Below the pieces are notes generated by a model. The model did not search any database. It was not told the origin of the DNA and saw only the letters and a program-made list of their open reading frames with translations. Below, piece by piece: positions 57,077 to 64,000 of a DNA stretch of 64,000 nt. The position numbers and the translations under genes were made by a program. Numbering within the stretch: position 1 is the stretch's first letter; each line of letters starts with the position of its first letter. Source of the stretch: Azospirillum canadense (lineage in GTDB: Bacteria > Pseudomonadota > Alphaproteobacteria > Azospirillales > Azospirillaceae); contig NZ_JAOQNG010000009.1 in the NCBI RefSeq assembly GCF_025961225.1, positions 209,162 through 273,161 on the forward strand, written 5' to 3'.

Positions 57077-58519
57077 ATGACAGGCTCTCCGATGGCCAAT
57101 CTCGCAAGCAACGGCCTGGCCGGGGCGGCGGTCCACGAGCCGCTAGGCGCGCACCAGCCCAAGCTCGCCGCCGCCAGCGGGTGGATCGGCTCGGCGTTGG
57201 AGTACTACGACTTCTTCATCTACGCCACCGCGGCGTCCCTGGTGTTCCCGCAGCTCTTCTTCCCGTCGGGAAACCCAACGGCCGCGATCGTCGCGTCGCT
57301 GGCCACCTATGGCGTCGGGTACGTCAGCCGGCCCATCGGTGCCTTCGTGCTCGGCCACTGGGGCGACACCCACGGGCGCAAGAACGTGCTGATCCTGTGT
57401 ATGTTCCTGATGGGCTTCGCCACCATGGGCGTCGGTCTGCTGCCGACCTACCAGCAGATCGGCATCTGGGCTCCGGTGCTTCTGGTCGTCCTGCGCCTCC
57501 TCCAGGGCTTTGCGGTGGCGGGGGAGATCTCGGGCGCGAGTTCGATGGTGGTGGAGCACGCGCCGTTCGGCCGGCGCGGCTTTTACGGCAGCTTCACCCT
57601 GCAAGGCGTGCAGGCCGGCCAGATCCTGGCCGCGGCCGTCTTCCTGCCGCTCGCCGCCTACATGCCCGCCGACGCGTTCAATTCCTGGGGCTGGAGGATC
57701 CCGTTCCTTCTCAGCGTTGTGGTCGTCATCGCGGGCTACATCATCCGCCGCGAGGTGCACGAGACGCCGGCCTTCGCGGAAGAGGGCAAGCACGGGGACG
57801 TTCCGAAGGCGCCGATCGTCGAAGCGATGCGGACCAGCGGGAAGGACATGCTGCGGGTAATCTGCATGTCCCTGATGAACGTCATCCCCGTCGTCACCGC
57901 GATCTTCGGCGCGGCCTACGCGGTGCAGCCGGCCTATGGAATCGGCTTCTCCAAGGATCTCTATCTGTGGATTCCGGTGCTGGGCAACATCCTGGCGGTG
58001 CTGGTCATTCCCTTCGTCGGCAACCTGTCGGACCGGATCGGCCGCAGGCCCCCGATCATCGTCGGCGCGCTCGGGTCCGGGCTGATGTCCTTCGGCTATC
58101 TCTACGCCATCAGCATCCACAGCGTGCCGCTGGCGATCACCATGTCGCTTCTGATGTGGGGCATTGTCTACCAGGGCTACAACGCCGTCTTCTCAAGCTT
58201 CTATCCGGAGCTTTTCACCACGCGGACCCGGGTGTCGGCGATGGCCGTGTCGCAGAACATCGGGACGGCGATCACCGCGTTGCTGCCGGCGCTCTTCACG
58301 GCCGTGGCGCCTCCCGGCTCGCAGAACATCCCGCTCACCGTCGGAGGCATCACCTTCGGCATCACCGTCCTCGTGGCGGTGGCGGCCGCGACCGCCCGCG
58401 AAACCTACCGCATCCACATGAACGACCTCGGCAAACCGGGTGCGGTTCCGGTGGATAAAGACGATTATGACCGCCTGCGCGCGCAGAGCATCAGCGACGC
58501 CCGGCTGACGCGGTCGTGA
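57077..58519 (+). CDS. MFS transporter, metabolite:H+ symporter (MHS) family
   Basis: 480 residues from ATG 57077 after GGAGGAAACC. Twelve helices; the MHS signatures are ASGWIGSALEYYDFFIYATA, GHWGDTHGRKNVLILCMFLM, GEISGASSMVVEHAPFGRRG FYGS and SDRIGRRPPIIVGALGSG. The family includes shikimate (ShiA) and other organic-acid importers. Last gene of the forward operon, followed by a strong hairpin. A quinate, shikimate or protocatechuate substrate is inferred from context. Confidence 0.88.
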   Translation: MTGSPMANLASNGLAGAAVHEPLGAHQPKLAAASGWIGSALEYYDFFIYATAASLVFPQLFFPSGNPTAAIVASLATYGVGYVSRPIGAFVLGHWGDTHGRKNVLILCMFLMGFATMGVGLLPTYQQIGIWAPVLLVVLRLLQGFAVAGEISGASSMVVEHAPFGRRGFYGSFTLQGVQAGQILAAAVFLPLAAYMPADAFNSWGWRIPFLLSVVVVIAGYIIRREVHETPAFAEEGKHGDVPKAPIVEAMRTSGKDMLRVICMSLMNVIPVVTAIFGAAYAVQPAYGIGFSKDLYLWIPVLGNILAVLVIPFVGNLSDRIGRRPPIIVGALGSGLMSFGYLYAISIHSVPLAITMSLLMWGIVYQGYNAVFSSFYPELFTTRTRVSAMAVSQNIGTAITALLPALFTAVAPPGSQNIPLTVGGITFGITVLVAVAAATARETYRIHMNDLGKPGAVPVDKDDYDRLRAQSISDARLTRS

Positions 58520-58523
58520 CGTC

Positions 58524-58563
58524 GGGCAAAGCCCGGCTTCGGAAACGAGGCCGGGCTTTGCCC
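58524..58563 (+). terminator. terminator of the BKACE-pcaHG-transporter operon
   Basis: Perfect 14-bp stem GGGCAAAGCCCGGC / GCCGGGCTTTGCCC around a 12-base loop, 5 bp past the transporter stop. The T-run is short. Confidence 0.75.
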
Positions 58564-58715
58564 TCCGGGCACGGGGTGCGGGCGCCGGTCAGCATGCGTC
58601 GCATGCGGCATCGATGCGAAGCGCCGGGACGAGCGACGGGCGCGACCGCCTCGGGATGAATCGAGTCGTCGAGCTGGCGCTACGCCACACAGAAAGGTTG
58701 GTGATCAGGCGCTTG

Positions 58716-59576
58716 TCAGCGGCCCATGGAGGCGAAATGGCGCAGCATGCGGGCAGCGTCGGGCGCGACCCCGGTGAAGAGGCGGAACGCCTCCACCGCT
58801 TGAAAAACGGCCATGCCGCCGCCGTCCATCGTGCGACAGCCCAGCGAGCGGGCCACGCGCAGCAATTCCGTTTCCAACGGAAAATAGACGATCTCCGCGA
58901 CCCACAGGGCCGGACGCAGCAGATCGCGCGGCAGGGGCAGTCCAGGATATTTCGCCATGCCCGTCGGCGTCGCATGGATCAGTCCGTCCGCTGCGCCCAT
59001 GGCCCTGGCGAGGTCGCCGCCGGCCACCGCGCGCCCGTTGCCGAAGCGAGCGGACAGCTCCGCGGCCAGAGACTCAGCGCGCGTGCGGTCGACATCAAAC
59101 AGGGTCAGCTGGCCCGTGCCCAACGTCAGGGCGGCGTGTGCCACCGCGGCCCCGGCCCCGCCCGCACCGAGTTGCACCACCCGGTCACGCCGGACGTCCG
59201 GCAGGCCGCGCCGGAAACTCTCGGCGAAGCCCCACCAGTCGGTGTTGTGGCCGACTTTGCGGCCGTCCTTCAACACCACGGTGTTGACCGCGCCCAGCGC
59301 GCGGGCGTCGTCGGACAACGCATCGAGCAGCGGAATGATCGCCTGCTTGCAGGGGTGCGTGATGTTCAGCCCGTCAAAGCCGAGGCGTTCGGCCGCAGCC
59401 AGCAACTCCGGCAGGGCCTCCGCAGGCAGGCGGAGCGCCTCCAAATCGATCAGCTTGTAGATGTAGCGGAGTCCCTGTTCCGCGCCTTCGCGCTCGTGCA
59501 TGGACGGCGTGCGGGACGCCTGGATGCCCGAGCCGATCAGGCCGGCGAGAACGGCGGGTTTGGCGGCGTCGGTCAT
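58716..59576 (-). CDS. second quinate/shikimate dehydrogenase (catabolic AroE type)
   Basis: 286 residues from ATG 59576 (MTDAAKPAVLAGLIGSGIQA). Same class as the gene at 56169: SRTPSMHEREGAEQGLRYIY, NITHPCKQAI (catalytic K), GHNTDWWGF (D), GAGGAGAAVAHAAL, LFDVDRTRAE, NATP-like HATPTGMAKYPGLPLP. It converges on the operon terminator and diverges from the dehydratase gene. Two paralogues may split quinate and shikimate specificity or cofactor use. Confidence 0.88.
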   Translation of the reverse strand: MTDAAKPAVLAGLIGSGIQASRTPSMHEREGAEQGLRYIYKLIDLEALRLPAEALPELLAAAERLGFDGLNITHPCKQAIIPLLDALSDDARALGAVNTVVLKDGRKVGHNTDWWGFAESFRRGLPDVRRDRVVQLGAGGAGAAVAHAALTLGTGQLTLFDVDRTRAESLAAELSARFGNGRAVAGGDLARAMGAADGLIHATPTGMAKYPGLPLPRDLLRPALWVAEIVYFPLETELLRVARSLGCRTMDGGGMAVFQAVEAFRLFTGVAPDAARMLRHFASMGR

Positions 59577-59799
59577 GGATACGGTGTCCCCGAAACGGCA
59601 CGAAATAGGGCGGGTCACCGGAATTCGTTCCGGCAACCGATGTTGAGCAGAGTTGAGCACAAGGGGAGCGCAGCCAGCGCAGAGCGTTGGTCGGACCAAA
59701 GGTCCGGAAGGTCCACGGGTCACGTATTCACGGCGCCGACCACCCGAAAGCATCGGCTGGCCCCCTCCCCGGTTGCCCGTTATTGTTGTTGCACCAAAA

Positions 59800-59819
59800 T
59801 GTACGAACCGGTACGTTCA
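59800..59819. promoter_or_regulatory. imperfect palindrome between divergent dehydrogenase and dehydratase genes
   Basis: TGTACGAACCGGTACGTTCA, with core ACGAACCGGTACGT symmetric except at one pair. It lies about 90 bp before the dehydratase start and 225 bp before the divergent dehydrogenase. The shape fits a TetR-type or other dimeric regulator. The 330-bp gap 59577-59907 otherwise holds only promoters. Confidence 0.5.
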
Positions 59820-59907
59820 GTCAAGCGGATCCGACAACGCTCATCAGAAGTTTCCGGGTCCTTAAAAAAACAACCGACACGTCAGGCTCCGAACCCTGGA
59901 GGGAACG

Positions 59908-61827
59908 ATGACCGAAGGCACCGCCCTGGATGCTGAGCTCAGCGCCGCTTCGGCGCTGCCGAAATCGATCGCGACGGTGTCGCTCAGCGGCACGCTGCCG
60001 GAAAAATTGGAGGCCGCCGCGGCCGTTGGGTTCGACGGCGTGGAGATCTTCGAGAACGATCTGCTGACCTTCGACGGCTCACCCGACGATGTGCGCCGGA
60101 TCGCCGAGGGGTTGGGCCTTGCCATAACCATCTTCCAGCCCTTCCGCGACTTTGAGGCGATGCCGGAGCCGCAGCGCACCCGCAACTTGGACCGGGCCGA
60201 GCGCAAATTCGATATTATGCAGGCGCTGGGCACCGATCTCGTGCTGGTGTGCAGCAACGTCCAGCCGCACGCCCTCGACGACCCGGCGCGCGCCGCCGCC
60301 GACCTCGCCGAGATGGCGGAGCGCGCGGCGCGGCGCGGCTTGCGCGTCGGCTACGAGGCGCTGGCCTGGGGCCGGCACGTCAACCGCTGGCGCCAGGCCT
60401 GGGACATCGTGCGCCACGCCGACCACCCGGCGCTGGGCCTGATCGTGGACAGCTTCCACACGCTGTCGCTGGGCGACGACCCGTCCGGCATCGCCGAGGT
60501 GCCGGCCGACAAGCTGTTCTTCGTGCAGCTGGCCGACGCTCCGAAGCTGAGCATGGACGTGCTGTCCTGGAGTCGCCATTTCCGCAACTTCCCCGGCCAG
60601 GGTCAATTGCCGGTCGGCAGCTTCCTGCGCGCGGTGCTCGCCAGCGGCTACCGCGGCCCGCTGTCGCTGGAGGTGTTCAATGACGAGTTCCGCGCCGCCC
60701 CGGCCCGCCTCACCGCGGCGGACGGCCTGCGTTCCCTGATCCTGGCGGAGGATGAGGCCGGGCACGGCCCCGGCCTGCCGGCCCCGCCGGTCTTCGACGG
60801 CTTCGAATTCCTGGAATTCGCGGTGGACGAACCGACCAAGCGGACGCTGGCCGACCTGCTGGGCACGCTGGGCTTCCGCCACGCCGGCCGCCACAAGTCG
60901 AAGGCGGTGGACTTCTACCGGCAGGGCCGCGCCAACCTGGTCCTCAACAGCGAACCGGACAGCGCCGCGTCGGAGCACTTCCAAATGCACGGGCCGTCGG
61001 TCTGCGCCATGGCGCTGCGCGTGGACGACGCTGGCCGCGCCGTGGAGCGCGCGCGGGCCCTGCACTACTCCACCTACCAGGAACGCATCGGCGCGGGCGA
61101 GCGGCCGATCCCGGCGGTGCGCGCGCCGGACGGCACGCTGGTGTATCTGGTCCAGCCCACCGCGTCCGTCCACAGCATCTGGGAGGACGACTTCCACCTC
61201 GTTCCTGACACCGGCGGGGGGCCGAGCGCGATCGACGGCATCGACCATGTGGCGCTGGCTCTGCCGCAGGGGCGCATGGACAGCTTCGTCCTGTTCTACC
61301 GCGCCGTCTTCGGTTTGGTGCCGGAGCAGCTGTGGGAGCTTCCCGACCCCTACGGCCTGATCCGCAGCCGCGCCATGGTCAGCCCCGACCGCAGCGTGCG
61401 CCTGCCGCTGAACTATTCGGAAAGCCGCATGACCGCGACCGGCCGCTTCGTCACCGCCACGGCGGGGGCCGGCGTGCACCACGTCGCCTTCGGCGCCCGC
61501 GACATCGGCCGGGCCGTGTCGCAGGCCCACGCCGCCGGCGCGCCGATGCTGCCGGTGCCGGCGAACTATTACGACGACCTCGCCGCCCGCCACCTGCTGG
61601 ACGACGCCCATGTGGCGGTGCTGAAGGCGGACGACCTGCTGTTCGACCGCGACGACCAGGGCGACTTCACCCACGCTTACACGGACAGCTTCGAGGAACG
61701 CTTCTTCTTCGAATTCGTGCAACGGCGCGGCTATCAGCAGTTCGGTGCGGTCAACGCCCCGGTGCGCATGGCGATGCAGGCGCAGTTGCGCGAGGAGGCG
61801 CAACTGACCGGCCTCTCGCCCAGTTGA
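59908..61827 (+). CDS. 3-dehydroshikimate dehydratase, QsuB-like two-domain
   Basis: 639 residues after GGAGGGAACG. The N-terminal AP-endonuclease/TIM-barrel domain (about 18-285) has metal ligands E150 (GYEALAWG), D181 (IVDSFHTL), Q207 (FFVQLADA) and E255 (SLEVFNDEF). Their spacing of 31, 26 and 48 equals that of QsuB E134/D165/Q191/E239. The C-terminal half (about 300-635) is a vicinal-oxygen-chelate/HPPD-like domain (GIDHVALALPQGRMDSFVLF, AGVHHVAFGARDIG, FFFEFVQRRGYQQFG). It converts 3-dehydroshikimate to protocatechuate, feeding PcaHG. Confidence 0.92.
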   Translation: MTEGTALDAELSAASALPKSIATVSLSGTLPEKLEAAAAVGFDGVEIFENDLLTFDGSPDDVRRIAEGLGLAITIFQPFRDFEAMPEPQRTRNLDRAERKFDIMQALGTDLVLVCSNVQPHALDDPARAAADLAEMAERAARRGLRVGYEALAWGRHVNRWRQAWDIVRHADHPALGLIVDSFHTLSLGDDPSGIAEVPADKLFFVQLADAPKLSMDVLSWSRHFRNFPGQGQLPVGSFLRAVLASGYRGPLSLEVFNDEFRAAPARLTAADGLRSLILAEDEAGHGPGLPAPPVFDGFEFLEFAVDEPTKRTLADLLGTLGFRHAGRHKSKAVDFYRQGRANLVLNSEPDSAASEHFQMHGPSVCAMALRVDDAGRAVERARALHYSTYQERIGAGERPIPAVRAPDGTLVYLVQPTASVHSIWEDDFHLVPDTGGGPSAIDGIDHVALALPQGRMDSFVLFYRAVFGLVPEQLWELPDPYGLIRSRAMVSPDRSVRLPLNYSESRMTATGRFVTATAGAGVHHVAFGARDIGRAVSQAHAAGAPMLPVPANYYDDLAARHLLDDAHVAVLKADDLLFDRDDQGDFTHAYTDSFEERFFFEFVQRRGYQQFGAVNAPVRMAMQAQLREEAQLTGLSPS

Positions 61828-62180
61828 CCGGGTGCGGCGCGTCGTCGCCGGGCTCGCTGCGCGTCGCCGATGGCCGCCACGCTCGGACCGGCGGCGCGAC
61901 AGGGGGCCGTGCGGCGGGCACACGGGGCCAAAGCGCACAAGGACGATCCTAGCTCCGGCGCTCGGCTACCCCCGTGGGTGTCCAGCCAGCGGCTTGCGAC
62001 AGGGCCCGGGCCGCAGTCAACTGAGAAGGGACGCTGCGGCGGACACGATCAGCACGGCAAAGAAAGAGCCGGGCGGAGGCCCGGCGCAAGGTGCGCGCCC
62101 GATGGGGAGAAGGGCAGGGGCGGAGACACGGCGGAGGATCACACGGGGCATGACGGCCGGTGCCGGCCAGCGGTAGACGC
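61828..62180. other. intergenic region without supported gene
   Basis: About 350 bp between convergent dehydratase and uspA genes. Open frames are composition artefacts (Arg/Gly/Pro-rich). No terminator with a T-run was found by eye. Confidence 0.45.
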
Positions 62181-62603
62181 CTAGCGGTAAACGAGGACCG
62201 GTACCTTAGATTGCCGCAGCACCTGGGCGGTCTGGCTGCCGACCAGCAGAGTGGCGAGCGCCGGCCGCGTGTGTGAGGCCATGACGATCAGGTCGCACCG
62301 GCGGTTCTCCGCCACCTGGACGATCTCCGCGGCGGGGCTGTCCCCCACCACGTAGAAATAGGTGTGCGGCACACCGAGGCGGCTGGCGTCGTGACCGATC
62401 CGGTTCAGGTACTCCTGCGCCGCGTGGATCCCGGCGGTCTCGTCCCGCATCGCTTTGCCGATTCCGGCCGCAACCCCCGTATCGACCACGACGTGGAGGA
62501 CGGTGACCGTGGCCCCGAGGGACTTCGCCAACCGCAACCCCGATCGAACCGCCGTTTCGCAGAGCTCCGACCCGTCGGTCGGCAACAGCATGTGCGTGTA
62601 CAT
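62181..62603 (-). CDS. universal stress protein (UspA family)
   Basis: 140 residues from ATG 62603 (MYTHMLLPTDGSELCETAVR) with AGGAG upstream. A single Usp domain: the DGS start, VTVLHVVVDTGVAAGI, and the ATP-loop region IVMASHTRPALATLLVGSQT AQVLRQSKVPVLVYR. It follows the TRAP binding protein gene on the same strand by 64 bp. UspA proteins are often found next to TRAP genes, where one is known to bind the transporter. Confidence 0.88.
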   Translation of the reverse strand: MYTHMLLPTDGSELCETAVRSGLRLAKSLGATVTVLHVVVDTGVAAGIGKAMRDETAGIHAAQEYLNRIGHDASRLGVPHTYFYVVGDSPAAEIVQVAENRRCDLIVMASHTRPALATLLVGSQTAQVLRQSKVPVLVYR

Positions 62604-62667
62604 GGTCGCTCCTGTGCAGGCGTCGTGCGCTGCGTCGCCGGAACCCGCCGGCGACGCTGCCCGGGGC

Positions 62668-63690
62668 TCATTTGCCGGCGCGGACCTTCGCGATCTCGGC
62701 GTACATCTGCTCAACCAGCGCGGGGCCGACCTCCGCCTTGTACTTCTCGACCACCGGCTTCACCTTCTCGCGGAACTGGTTCAGCTCCGCCGCGGGAAGC
62801 TCGACCACCTGGACGCCTTTGGCCCTGAGGGCATTCAGCGCCTCAGCATCCTGCTCGCGGGAGACCTTGCGCTGGTAGGCGGTGGCCTCCGCCGCCGCGT
62901 CGCGGAACAGCGTCTGCTCGTCCGGGGTCAGCTTGTCCCAGAAGGCCTTGCTGATCAGCAGGGATTGCGGGTTGTAGATGTGGCGGGTGACGGTCAGGTG
63001 CTTCTGCACCTCGTAGAGCTTGGACAGCTCAATGGTCTTGGACGGGTTCTCCTGGCCGTCCACGGTGCGGGTTTCCAACGCCGTGTACAGCTCGGTGAAG
63101 GGCAGGGGAACCGGATTGGCGCCCAGCGCTTTGAAGGTGTCGATGTAGATCGGCGTCTGGATCACGCGGATCTTCAGCCCCGCGACGTCGTCCACCTTGG
63201 TGACCGGCCGCCGGTTGTTGGTCAGGTTGCGGAAGCCGAGGTCCCAGTAGCCGAGCGCGAGCACGCCTTTTTCCGGCAACTTGTCGTGCAGCGTCTTTCC
63301 GAAAGGACCGTCCAGCAGCGCGTCGGCCTCAGCGGCGCTGTTGAACAGGAACGGCATGTCGACGGCCGCGAATTCCTTGGCGAGACCGACCAGAATGCCG
63401 CTGTTCATCACCGTCATCTCGACCGTGCCGCCCTGCAGGGCTGACAGGGTCTGCAGGTCACCGCCCAGCGTACCACCCGGGAAGGTCCGGACCTTGATCT
63501 TGCCGCCGCTCTTCTCGGCGACGAGGTCCGCGAACTTCTGGGCGCCAAGGCCTTGCGGATGCTCCTTGGCGTTGAGATAGGAGAACTTGAGCGTCCGCTC
63601 CTTGTAGTCGGCGGCCATGGTGGTGCCGGCGACCAGCATGAGCCCCGGAACCAGCAGGCCAAGACCGAACGATTTCAGACGTTTGTTCAC
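62668..63690 (-). CDS. dctP: TRAP transporter solute-binding protein, second copy (DctP-type)
   Basis: 340 residues from GTG 63690 (VNKRLKSFGLGLLVPGLMLV) with AGGAGG upstream and a signal peptide ending TMAADY. DctP fold: FADLVAEKSGGKIKVRTFPG, VAGLKIRVIQTPIYIDTFKA (substrate arginine), TVDGQENPSKTIELSKLYEV. A paralogue of the product at 46613, with the same motif order and length. Here the permease gene lies upstream (dctM-dctP-uspA), the reverse of the first set. Confidence 0.9.
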   Translation of the reverse strand: MNKRLKSFGLGLLVPGLMLVAGTTMAADYKERTLKFSYLNAKEHPQGLGAQKFADLVAEKSGGKIKVRTFPGGTLGGDLQTLSALQGGTVEMTVMNSGILVGLAKEFAAVDMPFLFNSAAEADALLDGPFGKTLHDKLPEKGVLALGYWDLGFRNLTNNRRPVTKVDDVAGLKIRVIQTPIYIDTFKALGANPVPLPFTELYTALETRTVDGQENPSKTIELSKLYEVQKHLTVTRHIYNPQSLLISKAFWDKLTPDEQTLFRDAAAEATAYQRKVSREQDAEALNALRAKGVQVVELPAAELNQFREKVKPVVEKYKAEVGPALVEQMYAEIAKVRAGK

Positions 63691-63728
63691 GGCGTTTCCT
63701 CCTTCGCGCATTCTTTGTTTATGGAAGG

Positions 63729-64000
63729 TCAGTGGGCGAACCAGGCGGCGGGGACGGTGACCAGAGACGGGAACAGGATGAGCAGCAGCAGGACGAGCAG
63801 CTGCGCCACCATGAAGGGCCAGACGCCCTTGATGATGTCCTCCATGCTGATCCGCGAGACGCCGCACACCACGTTCAGCACCGTGCCGACCGGCGGCGTG
63901 ATCAGCCCGATCGCGTTGTTGATGATGAACAGCACGCCGAAATAGACCGGGTCGATGCCCGCCTGCTTGATGCACGGGGGGGGGGGGCGGCGTCCCATGG
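63729..64000 (-). CDS. dctM: TRAP transporter large permease, 5' part beyond window
   Basis: Only the C-terminal ~80 residues are visible (KQAGIDPVYFGVLFIINNAI to SLVTVPAAWFAH). The DNA is nearly identical to the end of the first dctM (44093-44335). At 63973 the identity stops and a run of 12 G (63976-63987) appears, so the last ~28 bp may not be genuine dctM sequence. Confidence 0.75.
   Translation of the reverse strand, partial: MGRRPPPPCIKQAGIDPVYFGVLFIINNAIGLITPPVGTVLNVVCGVSRISMEDIIKGVWPFMVAQLLVLLLLILFPSLVTVPAAWFAH

Noticed and set aside
60079-61938. A 619-residue minus-strand frame
   Set aside because: Antisense shadow of the 3-dehydroshikimate dehydratase; composition is His/Arg/Gly/Val-rich without motifs.

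Overview
The window is high-GC DNA that reads like an Azospirillum-type alphaproteobacterial plasmid or chromid. The support is an iteron/RepA origin, a ParAB partition locus with its own palindromic sites, a partial type IV secretion locus, a MucR-type regulator, two TRAP transporters, and many IS families common in Rhodospirillales. The taxon is inferred from gene content; no rRNA or tRNA gene was seen.

Layout. 0-9.3 kb: a PAS histidine kinase cut by the window edge, dodecin, a 2OG-Fe(II) oxygenase, an unrecognised secreted protein with a partner, a DnaQ-like exonuclease, and a boneyard of broken genes (higA, dinB, and ISAs1, IS110, IS6 and IS481 transposases). 9.5-12.3 kb: poorly coding DNA with a helically phased GTNGTCGC array and an AT-rich island bounded by inverted repeats. 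12.3-17.1 kb: a three-level nest, IS256(A) containing a serine-recombinase-only element containing IS256(B). 17.2-21.9 kb: an ISKra4 pseudogene and an unexplained three-gene operon (DUF2786-type, unknown, DUF6880-type). 22.0-28.2 kb: virB9-virB10-virB11-virD4, with virD4 split. 28.5-31.2 kb: a Tat-exported aldo/keto reductase, a membrane partner and a lipocalin-like protein. 30.3-37.6 kb: plasmid core with parA, parB, six palindromic putative parS sites, repA and twelve iterons. 37.7-43.1 kb: small accessory genes, IS debris and MucR.

43.2-64.0 kb is a metabolic region centred on quinate/shikimate and protocatechuate. An IclR regulator, a TRAP transporter (dctP-dctQ-dctM) and type II 3-dehydroquinase lie on one side. 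A BKACE (DUF849) enzyme, pcaHG, a quinate/shikimate dehydrogenase and an MHS-family transporter form a forward operon. A second quinate/shikimate dehydrogenase is divergent from a QsuB-like 3-dehydroshikimate dehydratase, followed by UspA and a second TRAP set. Together these would import quinate or shikimate, oxidise them to 3-dehydroquinate/3-dehydroshikimate, dehydrate to protocatechuate and cleave the ring. pcaB, pcaC and pcaD are absent from the window.

The most unusual observation is the 1.92-kb serine recombinase element. Removing it restores the IS256 transposase frame exactly with a 2-bp core (CA). Joining its ends in silico gives a near-perfect palindromic attP, across which the recombinase reading frame continues for 30 more codons. 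Integration would therefore change the recombinase C-terminus.
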